Assembly (NCBI GenBank): GCA_943788495.1 | Contig: CALSQO010000001.1 | Span: 1,054,001 to 1,118,000 of the forward strand | Origin: UA16 sp905478895 | GTDB taxonomy: Bacteria > Bacteroidota > Bacteroidia > Flavobacteriales_D > Sanyastnellaceae | Direction of reading: 5' to 3' | Length of the DNA: 64,000 nucleotides | Shown: positions 35,261 through 44,657 of the stretch, one piece after another | Layout: every line of letters begins with the position of its first letter | Position numbering within the stretch: the first letter of the stretch is position 1 | Made by a program: the position numbers and the translations under genes | The notes under the pieces: generated by a model | Told to the model about the DNA's origin: nothing | Seen by the model: the letters and a program-made list of their open reading frames with translations, nothing else | Database searches by the model: none

Positions 35261-37723
35261 TCAAAGGACTTTCGCAAACTGCTTGCGTCTTAATGATATG
35301 GAAAGCAACGCAATGGCCAGAGTGAGTGCAATAGGCAGTGCCAGAGCCAAGGACTGCCAGCCCAAGCGTTCCTTTCTGATGCGCTCTGAATTCAGCGGTC
35401 GAAGGGAAATGGTTCGTGAGCGAACGGATAGTGCAGAGGACTCGTCCAATAAATAACTTACCGCATTGCGCAAAAACTCCTTATTGTCGTAAACGACTTT
35501 CCCCGCGTAGCGATCGAATCCCAGCGGAAGAATCATGGGACCATTGGGGCCCGACTTCACCTTGTTGCGCGCCAAGTCTCCGTCACTGATGAAAATTTGA
35601 GCGGTTGACAAGCTTTGAGGTGCGAAGGCAAACTCCGCATCATTCTCAAGAACAGCCGGCAATCGATTGAGAAACGCGGACTGAAATGATCCTTCGACCA
35701 GCAAAGCCAATGGTTGATTGGGCTTGGTGTTTTGGGAGAAATATTCTGGGGTCAACTCTACAATACTACTCGACACCCTCACAGGCGATTTGTATTCCCG
35801 GGATCTCTCAGAACTTGACAACAATACGGTCTTCCTGAGTTTGCCTGGGGAGTCCACTGTATCAAGGCTCGAAGCAAAATCGAAATGGATTGGATCGAGG
35901 TTCGTTGTGATGGGATGGTTCACCCCTTGAGCAATCGCAACGGGTGCGAAGAACCAGTTAAAGACTTGCATATTACGTTGGTCCCCGTTTGGCCCTGCAT
36001 CCATTACCACAGGGGCGCATTGTGCGTCCACTACCAGGTTGCGATTGAATCGCACTCCGTATTGAAAGAATTGGTCGAAAATCCCCAAATCCTTGGAGGT
36101 GGCCATGGTCATTTGATTTGCTGCAAGACTGTCTCGATTGGTCAGCAACGGATCGATGAGCCAAAGAACGCGACCACCGTTCATGATGAATTGATCGAGT
36201 ATCACCTGGTCTTTCGGATCGAAAGCCGAGTCAGGGGCAGAAACAATGGCCAAGTCAAACCGATTGGTTCTGCGTTTCATCCCGTCAAGCAATTCCGATA
36301 AAATATTGAGTTGACCATCAATTTCAACCCGAAGCACATCGTAATCATCATCCAATTCCATCGTGAAGTCAGCCATTTCCGCTTCCCCCAGTTCCCCATG
36401 CCCTTCGATGATGGCAATCTTCGGACGCTCAGGGCGGGTCAACTTTCGAATGCCACTTGTCAACTCGTACTCAGCCGAATTAATCGACCCTTGAATCATA
36501 ATGTCCGTCGGTTCTGGGACATCTGACTTGAAAAACTGAACCACTTCGCGGTTTCCTTTGTAGGTCAAAATAGCCGCCGGCCAAACCGTTTGAAACGCCT
36601 GCAATCCATTCTCTACAAATGATATGCGGGTGAATTGCAATCCCTGCTCTACGAGTTTCTCTTCGTTTTGACCGATGGTTTGGCGGTCGTCAATCTCATA
36701 AATATCCACAAACTGAAACCTTACATTTCCATTTGCCGCCTTCGCAAAACCTCTCAGTTGCGTGCGAATAGAGTGTTCCAGCCGTTTCCAATTGGCCGGA
36801 TATTCACCATGCAGATAACAGGTGATAAACAACTCGTCATCTAGGCTCTCCAGCAACTCCACCGTTGCATCCGTCATGGTGTGGCGCTTGTCACTGGTCA
36901 AGTCGATTTGCCAAGGGATGGATAAGGCTATGAAATAAAATACGGCACCAATGCCCGCCGCCAGGGACCAACGAACCCATTCTGATTTTGATCGGCTTCG
37001 GTTCCAAACGATGGCCAGGCGTGCACAGGACAGAACGAAGAAATCCAGAAACAAAAAATAGGCTACATCACTCCCATGGAGCACTCCACGGCTAATCGAC
37101 TGATAATGCGTTTGCATTCCAAGTTGCATAAAAGCGAGCTCCCAATCGCCCAACCAATCAAAACTCGCTAACGCCGTAAACCCCACGAATCCGAAGACCA
37201 GAGTCACCGAAGTCACCAAAAATGCAACCAATGGATTTGCGGTCAACGAAGAAGCGAAAACACCCAGTGCCGTGAAGGTTGATCCGAGCAGAAGCAGTCC
37301 GAGGTAACTCCCGTAAATGGCCCCAGCATCAAAATTCCATTGAGGCTGCCCCAAAAATCCAATGATTGGAAGAAAAACCAACGTGGGGACCAAGGACAAG
37401 ATGAGAACTGAGAATGCACCGGTGAACTTGGCGAGTACAATTTGCGCTTCGGTAATGGGCTTGGTCAGCAATAGTTCCATGGTGCCACGCCCCATTTCCT
37501 CGGAGAAGCTGCGCATGGTAATGGCAGGAACGAGAAACATGAGCACCCAAGGGGCCCAAATAAAAAGTGCGTCCAAGTTTGCTTGTCCATTGTCAAGGAC
37601 ATTCCATTCTCCTGGAAACACCCAAAGAAACAAACCTGTCAAAAGCAGAAAAGCACACACGACAACATACCCCATAAGGGTGCTGAAAAAAGTTCGGAGT
37701 TCCTTGCGGATGAGTGACTTCAT
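35261..37723 (-). CDS. gldFG: Fused GldF-GldG ABC transporter component
   Basis: 820 aa from MKSLIRKELRTFFSTL, which is a normal GldF start; the frame is open 17 codons further but that part is not needed. Residues 1-about 240 are an ABC-2 permease like GldF (six membrane segments, FSEEMGRGTMELLLTKPITE). Without a stop or new start, residues about 240-820 continue as GldG: a membrane segment, SIPWQIDLTSDKRHTMTDAT, the GldG-type periplasmic domain (IAIIEGHGELGEAEMADF), and a C-terminal membrane segment. In Flavobacterium johnsoniae these are separate proteins that with GldA support gliding. Starts 14 bases after the ABM gene. Confidence 0.9.
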   Translation of the reverse strand: MKSLIRKELRTFFSTLMGYVVVCAFLLLTGLFLWVFPGEWNVLDNGQANLDALFIWAPWVLMFLVPAITMRSFSEEMGRGTMELLLTKPITEAQIVLAKFTGAFSVLILSLVPTLVFLPIIGFLGQPQWNFDAGAIYGSYLGLLLLGSTFTALGVFASSLTANPLVAFLVTSVTLVFGFVGFTALASFDWLGDWELAFMQLGMQTHYQSISRGVLHGSDVAYFLFLDFFVLSCARLAIVWNRSRSKSEWVRWSLAAGIGAVFYFIALSIPWQIDLTSDKRHTMTDATVELLESLDDELFITCYLHGEYPANWKRLEHSIRTQLRGFAKAANGNVRFQFVDIYEIDDRQTIGQNEEKLVEQGLQFTRISFVENGLQAFQTVWPAAILTYKGNREVVQFFKSDVPEPTDIMIQGSINSAEYELTSGIRKLTRPERPKIAIIEGHGELGEAEMADFTMELDDDYDVLRVEIDGQLNILSELLDGMKRRTNRFDLAIVSAPDSAFDPKDQVILDQFIMNGGRVLWLIDPLLTNRDSLAANQMTMATSKDLGIFDQFFQYGVRFNRNLVVDAQCAPVVMDAGPNGDQRNMQVFNWFFAPVAIAQGVNHPITTNLDPIHFDFASSLDTVDSPGKLRKTVLLSSSERSREYKSPVRVSSSIVELTPEYFSQNTKPNQPLALLVEGSFQSAFLNRLPAVLENDAEFAFAPQSLSTAQIFISDGDLARNKVKSGPNGPMILPLGFDRYAGKVVYDNKEFLRNAVSYLLDESSALSVRSRTISLRPLNSERIRKERLGWQSLALALPIALTLAIALLSISLRRKQFAKVL

Positions 37724-37737
37724 TGTGAACTTCAAAT

Positions 37738-38052
37738 TTACACTCCGAACGGCAATCCGCTCGCGCTTTCCCAATCAACCGACCAAGCCAAAGGCTTCCC
37801 CGCAAATTTGGCTTTGGTTTGTGGCCACACCTCTCCAAATAGTGCTGACTTTCGGTAGTTGTTAAGATCGTCTTCATGCGCCCACCAGCTGAGCGTGGTT
37901 CGGGTGTTCGGAGAACCAGACGACTTCATCACGATCACACGTTCGCAGCCGGGCATCGCTTCAATGTCTGATTGTATTTTGCCAAAGAGTGCATCAAAGT
38001 CGTGAACCAATTCTTCTTCAAATTCCATTTTCACAATGCGCAATACCCCCAT
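37738..38052 (-). CDS. Antibiotic biosynthesis monooxygenase (ABM) fold protein
   Basis: 104 aa. The dimeric alpha-beta barrel pattern is visible: VLRIVKMEFEEELVHDFDAL, MPGCERVIVMKSSGSPNTRTTLSWW, and LNNYRKSALFGEVWPQTKAKF with AWSVDW at the end. Family members include cofactor-free quinol monooxygenases and heme-linked enzymes; this one's role is unknown. Its ATG overlaps the stop of the SAM hydrolase gene (TAATG), so the two are probably translationally coupled. Confidence 0.82.
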   Translation of the reverse strand: MGVLRIVKMEFEEELVHDFDALFGKIQSDIEAMPGCERVIVMKSSGSPNTRTTLSWWAHEDDLNNYRKSALFGEVWPQTKAKFAGKPLAWSVDWESASGLPFGV

Positions 38053-38870
38053 TAGAGTCGCTCCTCATTTTGAAAATTGACCCGAATGGCCTGGTCCCGT
38101 TGCAAACCCAAAAGCGCATCGGCACCACCATGCCCTCCAGGAGCACTATGGTTGTTTACAGCTATTTCCAATAAATCTGAATGATTGAAAAGTGCCAATT
38201 CTTTCCCAATTGCAACCTCGTGATAGTTTTCACTCATTTGCCGGATGGTCATTCGAGGCGTGCGCATCTGAATTTCAAAAGGCCTATTCATTCCGATTTT
38301 CAAAAAAGCCTCCTTGGTAATGTTCGTGATCACATTGCCATAATCATCAATGAACACGACATGCCCTATGATGGTGTTTTCTTCGAAACTCATCCGCCGC
38401 GGCGCAGCATCTCGCAGGGAGCCCACTGGACGCCCTATCAAGTCTGCGCGCCCCCCTTTCGCCAGATGAGCCGCCGCTAATGCGAAAACTTCACGTTCGG
38501 GGAACGTGGGGGAATCAATGTCTAAGTTCAGTCCTGAGAAATCGAAGACAGCTTCAGGCTCTGATTGCGAAAGCAAGCGAAAAACTCCCGTGTCCGCTCC
38601 TATGAAATGCTGATCTTGAAACGTCACCAATCGGTGCGGTGATTCTGGGGTATTCGCTCCTCGAACGCAGATGAGGTGGACCGTTCCTTTCGGAAACTCC
38701 GGGTATACAGAGCGCAAAACAAATGCCGCCTCAACCACATCAAACTTTCGGACCCGATGCGATACATCCACAATTCTCGACTCGGGAGCACGGGACAAAA
38801 GGGCACCTTTCAGTGCCGCTGTATAGTGGCTTCCTTCGCCAAAGTCAGATGTTAATGTGATGATTGACAC
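38052..38870 (-). CDS. SAM hydrolase / DUF62 family (SAM-dependent halogenase fold)
   Basis: 272 aa. SIITLTSDFGEGSHYTAALKG is the DUF62 start, with the conserved Asp of the SAM site; LICVRGANTPESPHRLV, FIGADTGVFRLL and GHVVFIDDYGNVITNI complete the family. Members outside the true halogenases hydrolyse SAM to adenosine and methionine. I chose GTG at 38870, which fits the family start and has a GACCTTTG box 4 bases upstream. The ATG at 38906 would abut the phoH start codon, leaving no room for a promoter. First gene of the SAM hydrolase-ABM-gldFG-DUF4340 operon. Confidence 0.85.
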   Translation of the reverse strand: MSIITLTSDFGEGSHYTAALKGALLSRAPESRIVDVSHRVRKFDVVEAAFVLRSVYPEFPKGTVHLICVRGANTPESPHRLVTFQDQHFIGADTGVFRLLSQSEPEAVFDFSGLNLDIDSPTFPEREVFALAAAHLAKGGRADLIGRPVGSLRDAAPRRMSFEENTIIGHVVFIDDYGNVITNITKEAFLKIGMNRPFEIQMRTPRMTIRQMSENYHEVAIGKELALFNHSDLLEIAVNNHSAPGGHGGADALLGLQRDQAIRVNFQNEERL

Positions 38871-38874
38871 ATTG

Positions 38875-38897
38875 CAAAGGTCGGGAACGTATTTTTG
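38875..38897. promoter_or_regulatory. Back-to-back promoters of the SAM hydrolase and phoH genes
   Basis: Minus strand GACCTTTG (38875-38882) ends 4 bases before the GTG at 38870. Plus strand TATTTTTG (38890-38897), an exact match, ends 9 bases before the phoH ATG at 38907. The two -7 boxes are only 7 bases apart, so each promoter's -33 region must lie in the other gene. Confidence 0.5.
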
Positions 38898-38906
38898 TCT
38901 TTCCAT

Positions 38907-39887
38907 ATGCAACAGAAAGAGATATCCATCCGAGGTGTTGATCCTTTGGTCTTCCTCGGCCCCGAAAATGAAAATTGGCGTGTTCTCCGAAGTGGATTTG
39001 CTTCGCTGCACCTTGTAACACGTGGGGAAACCATATCCGCAAAAGGTTCCGTAGAGGACTTGGGGCGCTTTGAGGAAGTAATGCGCATGATCCTTTGGCA
39101 TGCAGAACGCTACCAATCCCTGTCCGTTGATGACGTCGATCGATTGCTCAATTCCGACGAATCCACCGTCATGAAACAGTCGCAAAAGGACGACACACTG
39201 GTCTATGGTCCGGGCGGCAACCGTATCATGGCGCGCACGCCCAACCAGCAAACCCTCGTAGATACCATCCGAGCGAATGACATGAGCTTTGCTGTGGGAC
39301 CTGCGGGAACGGGGAAGACATATACCGCCGTGGCCATGGCAGTAGCGGCACTCAAGGACCGGCGCGTGAAAAAAATAATTCTCACCCGCCCCGCCGTAGA
39401 AGCAGGAGAAAACCTAGGTTTTTTACCGGGAGACTTGAAAGAAAAACTTGACCCCTACTTGCAGCCTTTGTATGATGCTTTGACGGACATGTTGCCCTTT
39501 GATAAGGTAGCGGACCATTTGGAGAAAGGAGTCATCGAAATAGCCCCGTTGGCCTTCATGAGGGGGCGAACACTCGACAAGGCTTTTGTGATCCTAGACG
39601 AAGCGCAAAACACGACAGTAGCACAAATCAAGATGTTTCTCACCCGCATGGGGCGCGATGCAAAATTCGTCATCACGGGCGATGCGACACAAGTAGACTT
39701 GCCGCGCCACCAAGGATCTGGGCTGGTTTATGCACAACGGCATCTGCAGCATATTGAAGGCATTGGTTTCGTGCAACTTACAGCCAGCGATGTCATTCGT
39801 CATCGATTGGTCAAGGCGGTCATTGCAGCTTTCGAAAAGGCCGATGAGCAACGCGAGAATAACGAGCAAAAAAAGAAAAACACATGA
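38907..39887 (+). CDS. PhoH family ATPase
   Basis: 326 aa. An N-terminal KH-like segment (GENENWRVLRSGF to about residue 90) precedes the PhoH P-loop NTPase: VGPAGTGKTYTAVAMAVAAL (Walker A), ILTRPAVEAGENLGFLPGDL, AFVILDEAQNTT (Walker B) and FVITGDATQVDLPRHQGSG. Family members link to RNA metabolism (often next to ybeY). The start overlaps nothing else and has a -7 box 9 bases upstream. Its stop overlaps the purC start (ATGA). Confidence 0.92.
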   Translation: MQQKEISIRGVDPLVFLGPENENWRVLRSGFASLHLVTRGETISAKGSVEDLGRFEEVMRMILWHAERYQSLSVDDVDRLLNSDESTVMKQSQKDDTLVYGPGGNRIMARTPNQQTLVDTIRANDMSFAVGPAGTGKTYTAVAMAVAALKDRRVKKIILTRPAVEAGENLGFLPGDLKEKLDPYLQPLYDALTDMLPFDKVADHLEKGVIEIAPLAFMRGRTLDKAFVILDEAQNTTVAQIKMFLTRMGRDAKFVITGDATQVDLPRHQGSGLVYAQRHLQHIEGIGFVQLTASDVIRHRLVKAVIAAFEKADEQRENNEQKKKNT

Positions 39888-40831
39888 GCAACACCTTGCA
39901 CCAAGCCACCTTTCAGTTTGCAGGCCAAACCAGTGTTTACCACGGAAAAGTCCGAGACATGTATCGGTTTGATGGGGGCAACATTGCCGCTGTAGTTTCC
40001 GACCGAATCAGTGCTTTTGATGTTGTTATGCCGAAAGGCATACCGTACAAGGGACAGGTTTTAAATGGAATTGCGAGTCATTTTTTGGACGCTGTCCAGG
40101 ACATCGTTCCCGTTTGGAAAAAAGCAACTCCGCACCCTCAAGTTACTATAGGACACGCGTGTGAACCCATTCGCCTCGAAATGGTGATCCGTGGTTACCT
40201 CACCGGTCATGCTTGGCGTACCTACAAATCGGGCGAACGATCACTTTGTGGCGTTCCATTGCCTGAAGGACTCAGCGAGCACGACGCGTTTGATTCACCC
40301 ATCATCACTCCTGCTACAAAAGCAGAGGAAGGCCATGATGAGGACATCAGCAAGGCGAGCATTCTCGAACGCGAAATCGTCACCGCAGAACGCTATGAAG
40401 CATTGGAGCGAATTACCCATGCGCTATTCCAACGCGGAACAGAGATGGCTCAGAAGCAAGGGTTAATCCTCGTGGACACGAAATACGAGTTTGGCGTTCT
40501 GAACGGAGAATTAATGCTCATCGATGAAATCCACACCCCTGATAGTTCTCGTTATTTTGTTTCTGAGGGTTACGCCGAACGACAGCGTGAAGGCTTGCCA
40601 CAAAAACAACTCAGCAAGGAATTCGTGCGAGAATGGCTTATGGAACATGAATTCATGGGACTTGAAGGCCAGGAAATTCCAGAAATGCCAGAAGCATTCG
40701 TCCAAGAAGTGTCAGATCGATACATCGACTTGTTTGAGCGGGTAACCGGACAGGCATTCAAGCGGCTGCCTCTCGAGCACTTGGAAGAGGACATTGAATC
40801 TGCTGTAAACCAATGGATTAGCAGTCATTGA
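39884..40831 (+). CDS. purC: Phosphoribosylaminoimidazole-succinocarboxamide synthase
   Basis: 315 aa. SAICAR synthase: joins aspartate to CAIR with ATP in purine synthesis. Landmarks: YHGKVRDMYRFDGG, VSDRISAFDVVMPKGIP, GQVLNGIASHF, VDTKYEFGV and LIDEIHTPDSSRYF. It is longer than the ~240-aa E. coli enzyme, as usual in the other major PurC type. ATG overlaps the phoH stop by 4 bases (ATGA), so the two are coupled; tsaC follows 3 bases after its stop. Confidence 0.95.
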   Translation: MSNTLHQATFQFAGQTSVYHGKVRDMYRFDGGNIAAVVSDRISAFDVVMPKGIPYKGQVLNGIASHFLDAVQDIVPVWKKATPHPQVTIGHACEPIRLEMVIRGYLTGHAWRTYKSGERSLCGVPLPEGLSEHDAFDSPIITPATKAEEGHDEDISKASILEREIVTAERYEALERITHALFQRGTEMAQKQGLILVDTKYEFGVLNGELMLIDEIHTPDSSRYFVSEGYAERQREGLPQKQLSKEFVREWLMEHEFMGLEGQEIPEMPEAFVQEVSDRYIDLFERVTGQAFKRLPLEHLEEDIESAVNQWISSH

Positions 40832-40834
40832 TTC

Positions 40835-41437
40835 ATGGGACGAAAAAAGAGTAAGCCCGAATGGCAAGCGGATGCACTGGAATTGGTGCACGCATTGAAA
40901 GACGGAGGAGTCGTGGTGCATCCTACGGACACCGTGTGGGGCCTTGCGGCAAATGCAATGCATGCAAAAGCCGTGAGCCGCATTTTCGAAATCAAACAAA
41001 GGCCCACTGACGCCACCTTATTGGTTTTAGTGGATTCCCCGGGAATGGTTGAACAGTACCTTCCCAACCTACCGGATTCCGCCTGGGAATTGATGGAATT
41101 GAGTGATCGTCCCGTCACCGTTATCGCGCCTTGTTCAGATGAAGTGAAGGCCGAACTTGCGCCGGGCTTGGTCGCCAAGGACGGAACACTGGCTGTGCGA
41201 TGGGCAAAAGACGAATACGTGGCATTCATTATTCGCGGCATTGGAGGACCTTTGGCTTCAACTAGTGCCAATATCACCGGACAACCCACGCCGGCATCCT
41301 TTCAGCAGCTTGAGAATGGCATCAAAGAAGGCGCCGACATCGTCGCAAATCACCGCAGAAGTCAAACTTCCCCGGCAAAAGCCTCGATGATCGTTAAATT
41401 TGATGAACACGATCGAATCACTGTAATTCGCAGCTAA
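40835..41437 (+). CDS. tsaC: L-threonylcarbamoyladenylate synthase
   Basis: 200 aa YrdC/Sua5 core. GGVVVHPTDTVWGLAANAMH near residue 24 is the ATP/threonine site start, FEIKQRPTDATLLVLVDSP is the Lys-Arg-Pro block, and LASTSANITGQPTP is the Ser-x-Asn nucleotide-binding motif. It makes TC-AMP for t6A37 of ANN-decoding tRNAs. It lacks the extra Sua5 C-terminal domain, so TsaC-type. Part of the phoH-purC-tsaC run. Confidence 0.93.
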   Translation: MGRKKSKPEWQADALELVHALKDGGVVVHPTDTVWGLAANAMHAKAVSRIFEIKQRPTDATLLVLVDSPGMVEQYLPNLPDSAWELMELSDRPVTVIAPCSDEVKAELAPGLVAKDGTLAVRWAKDEYVAFIIRGIGGPLASTSANITGQPTPASFQQLENGIKEGADIVANHRRSQTSPAKASMIVKFDEHDRITVIRS

Positions 41438-41492
41438 AATTCAAGAGAACCGCGAGGATTCGCTCCGTACCTTCGCACGTGAAACCAAGGCT

Positions 41493-42905
41493 ATGAATTT
41501 TTCAGCGCACCTGAATCATCCACTCTTCAAATCCATCGGAAAAATAGCCGATGAACATGGGCAACCGGCATTTGCTATTGGTGGATTTGTTCGCGACCTA
41601 TTGATTCAGCGGCCTTGCAAAGACATCGATATTGTTGTCGAAGGCAGCGGTATTGAATTGGCCAAAAGGGCATCAGAGGTACTCGGTGCCGGAAAAGTAA
41701 CCGTTTTCAAAAATTTCGGAACTGCGATGTTTCGCTACCACGACTGGGAAGTGGAGTTTGTTGGGGCCCGGAAAGAATCATATGAACGAGGAAGCCGCAA
41801 CCCCATCGTAGAAGATGGCACGATTGAAGACGACCAACTGCGAAGGGACTTCACCATCAATGCACTCGCACTGAGCTTGAATGCCGAGACCTTTGGAGAT
41901 CTCATTGACCCATTCAACGGTCTGCGCGATATCGAAAACGGATGCATTCGAACGCCTTTGGATCCGGATGTCACATTTAGTGACGATCCCTTGCGCATGT
42001 TACGCGCAATCCGCTTCTCAACCCAGCTTGGTTTTCGCATTGAAGATTCCAATGTTAGAAGCATTCGCAAAAACGCGGAGCGATTGAAAATCATCACGCA
42101 AGAACGGATTCATACCGAATTGCACAAGATCATCATGTCCGACAAACCCTCCAAAGGGTTCAAGCTTTTGGACAAAGGCGATTTGCTGCACCGATTTTTT
42201 CCGGAGCTGTCGAACCTCAAGGGCATTGAATGGCGCGATGGAATTGGCCACAAGGATAATTTCTATCATACGTTGGAAGTTTTGGACAACGTTGCTGAAA
42301 ACTCAGACAACCTCTGGCTCCGATGGTCCGCGTTGCTTCACGACATCGCAAAACCTGCCACCAAGCGTTTCCAAAAGAAACATGGTTGGACCTTCCATGG
42401 ACATGAGGATCGAGGAGCCCGGATGGTTCCGAAGATTTTTAAGCGAATGAAACTTCCATTGGACCAAAAAATGAAGTTTGTACAGAAGATGGTACTGCTG
42501 CACTTGCGTCCTATCGCGTTGACGAAAAACCAAATCACCGACAGTGCCGTTAGGCGGCTGCTTTTTGATGCAGGCGACGACATTGACGCCCTGATGATTC
42601 TGTGCCGAGCCGATATAACTTCGAAAAACGAGACGAAGGTGAAACGCTACCTCGCCAATTATGATGTGGTATTGACGAAATTGAAGGATGTTGAAGAAAA
42701 AGATTCACTGCGAAACTTTCAACCCCCTGTTTCTGGCGAAGAGATCATGGCAACGTTTGGGATTCCTCCAAGCAAACCCATTGGCACCATCAAGTCAGCG
42801 ATCAAAGAAGCCATCCTCGAAGGAGATATCCCCAACGAACCTGCTGCGGCTCGCAAGTTGATGCTGCAAATTGCGAGCGAAATGGGGCTAAAGGCCGTGA
42901 AGTAA
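41493..42905 (+). CDS. cca: CCA tRNA nucleotidyltransferase with HD domain
   Basis: 470 aa class II nucleotidyltransferase. AIGGFVRDLLIQRPCKDIDIVVEG holds the G-G and D-x-D catalytic motifs; RRDFTINALALSL and DPLRMLRAIRFS are motifs B and C, the RxxR-type template follows. An HD phosphohydrolase domain begins at RWSALLHDIAKP (about residue 280). It is needed here because tRNA genes such as 29859-29932 lack encoded CCA. A -7 box TACCTTCG (41468-41475) gives a leader of about 14 bases. Confidence 0.93.
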   Translation: MNFSAHLNHPLFKSIGKIADEHGQPAFAIGGFVRDLLIQRPCKDIDIVVEGSGIELAKRASEVLGAGKVTVFKNFGTAMFRYHDWEVEFVGARKESYERGSRNPIVEDGTIEDDQLRRDFTINALALSLNAETFGDLIDPFNGLRDIENGCIRTPLDPDVTFSDDPLRMLRAIRFSTQLGFRIEDSNVRSIRKNAERLKIITQERIHTELHKIIMSDKPSKGFKLLDKGDLLHRFFPELSNLKGIEWRDGIGHKDNFYHTLEVLDNVAENSDNLWLRWSALLHDIAKPATKRFQKKHGWTFHGHEDRGARMVPKIFKRMKLPLDQKMKFVQKMVLLHLRPIALTKNQITDSAVRRLLFDAGDDIDALMILCRADITSKNETKVKRYLANYDVVLTKLKDVEEKDSLRNFQPPVSGEEIMATFGIPPSKPIGTIKSAIKEAILEGDIPNEPAAARKLMLQIASEMGLKAVK

Positions 42906-42930
42906 TGGGAGCTGACAGCGCATAAGCGCT

Positions 42931-44613
42931 TCAACCTTTCCAACCGTCTTTCAAGGTCACCGCCCGATTGAAAACGAGGTTTTGGGCATCGCTGTACCGC
43001 GAATCTACTGTGAAGTAGCCCAGACGCGTGAATTGATAGACAGTGCCGGGTTCGGCATTTGCTAATGAAGGCTCCAGTTTGCAATTGGACCGTACTTCCA
43101 AGCTCGATGGATTGAGGCAGTCCATGAAATCACCATTTGCTTCTGGAGCGCTTTCTAAAAACATCCGATCATACAAGCGCACTTCTGCATTGACCGCTTC
43201 TTCGCAAGAAACCCAGTGCAGTGTCCCCTTGGCCTTGATGCCAGATACATCCTGACCACTTTTGCTGTTGTTGAAATAATTGACATGAACTTCAGTCACA
43301 GAACCCGACTCATCCTCAACATGGTCGACGTATTCAACGATATAAGCAGACTTGAGCCGAACGACTCTCCCAGGAGCCAAGCGAAACCACTTCTTGTTGA
43401 CATCCACCTTGAAATCATCCGCTTCCATCCACAGCTCCCTCCCGAAAGGCATTTCGCGAGTTCCTGCGCTTGGATCTTCCGGATTGTTTTGCGTTTCTAG
43501 AAGCTCCTTTTTGCCTTCTGGATAATTCAACACCACCAGTTTGATGGGGTTGAGAACACCCATTACCCGGGGCGCAGTTCGATTCAAATCATCGCGAAGC
43601 GCCCACTCCAGAAGACTCACGTCAATTTCATTGTTGCGCTTCGCTACTCCAATCCGATCGGCAAAGGTGCGAATGCTTTGCGGCGTGTATCCGCGTCTTC
43701 TTAGCCCGCTTATTGTGGGCATCCGAGGATCATCCCAACCATCCACCACTTCTTCTTCAACCAACCGCAATAATTTTCGTTTCGACATCAAGGTGTAGCT
43801 GAGGTTCAAACGTGCAAATTCTGTTTGTTCCGTCGGGTAAATACCAAGCGTTTGAATGAACCAATCGTAGAGCGGACGGTGGTTTTCAAATTCAAGAGAG
43901 CACAGGCTGTGCGTAATGTTCTCGATCGAATCGGATTGCCCATGTGCAAAATCATACATGGGGTAAATCACCCAATCCTCTCCCGTGCGGTGATGGGCGA
44001 CGAACTTGATTCGATAAATCAACGGGTCTCGCATCAACATGTTGTCATGCGCCATGTCAATCTTGGCGCGTAAGACCCGCGTTCCTTCTGGAAATTCTCC
44101 CGCCTTCATGCCCTCAAAGAGCTTTAGATTTTCTTCAGGTGAACGGTCGCGAAATGGGCTGTTTTTTCCCGGTTTGCCGGGAGCACCTTTCTGCGCGGCC
44201 ATCTCTTCGGCAGATTGATCATCAACATATGCCTTGCCAAGCTTAATTAATTGGCAAGCAAAGCCATAAAGCTGATCAAAATAATCACTCGTGTAGAACT
44301 CCCCTCCTTTCCAATCGAAGCCAAGCCAAGCTACGTCCTCGCGAATGGCATTGACGTATTCCGTGCTTTCCTTTTCTGGATTGGTGTCATCAAAACGCAA
44401 ATTCGTAACACCACCGTATTTCTCCGCCAAGCCGAAGCTGACACAAATTGCTTTCGCATGTCCAATATGCAAATGTCCATTGGGCTCTGGAGGGAACCGC
44501 GTATGGACCCGCCCTCCATGCTTTCCGGCTGCGATATCAGCCTCAATTTTTTGCTCAATAAAATTAAGAGGACGTTCCTTGGACTCGTCAGCAGCTTCTG
44601 GCGTTTTCGACAT
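42931..44613 (-). CDS. glnS: Glutaminyl-tRNA synthetase
   Basis: 560 aa class I synthetase. RFPPEPNGHLHIGHAKAI holds the HIGH motif, TNLRFDDTNPEKE the substrate pocket, WDDPRMPTISGLRRRG is GlnRS-typical, and LMSKRKL is the KMSKS motif. The C-terminal beta-barrel anticodon-binding domain starts about residue 345 (NRTAPRVMGVLNPIKLVV). Its presence means Gln-tRNA is charged directly here. An exact -7 box TAACTTTG lies 4 bases before the ATG. Confidence 0.96.
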   Translation of the reverse strand: MSKTPEAADESKERPLNFIEQKIEADIAAGKHGGRVHTRFPPEPNGHLHIGHAKAICVSFGLAEKYGGVTNLRFDDTNPEKESTEYVNAIREDVAWLGFDWKGGEFYTSDYFDQLYGFACQLIKLGKAYVDDQSAEEMAAQKGAPGKPGKNSPFRDRSPEENLKLFEGMKAGEFPEGTRVLRAKIDMAHDNMLMRDPLIYRIKFVAHHRTGEDWVIYPMYDFAHGQSDSIENITHSLCSLEFENHRPLYDWFIQTLGIYPTEQTEFARLNLSYTLMSKRKLLRLVEEEVVDGWDDPRMPTISGLRRRGYTPQSIRTFADRIGVAKRNNEIDVSLLEWALRDDLNRTAPRVMGVLNPIKLVVLNYPEGKKELLETQNNPEDPSAGTREMPFGRELWMEADDFKVDVNKKWFRLAPGRVVRLKSAYIVEYVDHVEDESGSVTEVHVNYFNNSKSGQDVSGIKAKGTLHWVSCEEAVNAEVRLYDRMFLESAPEANGDFMDCLNPSSLEVRSNCKLEPSLANAEPGTVYQFTRLGYFTVDSRYSDAQNLVFNRAVTLKDGWKG

Positions 44614-44617
44614 GCCA

Positions 44618-44625
44618 CAAAGTTA
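44618..44625 (-). promoter_or_regulatory. Promoter -7 box of glnS
   Basis: Minus-strand TAACTTTG, an exact TAnnTTTG, then TGGC, then the ATG at 44613: a leaderless arrangement. Confidence 0.6.
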
Positions 44626-44657
44626 ACTTCAAATCACCTCCTCAGCAACGTTTGCCC

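Noticed and set aside
38907..39251. Upstream extension of the SAM hydrolase frame
   Set aside because: It runs antisense through phoH; the family start and -7 box support GTG at 38870.
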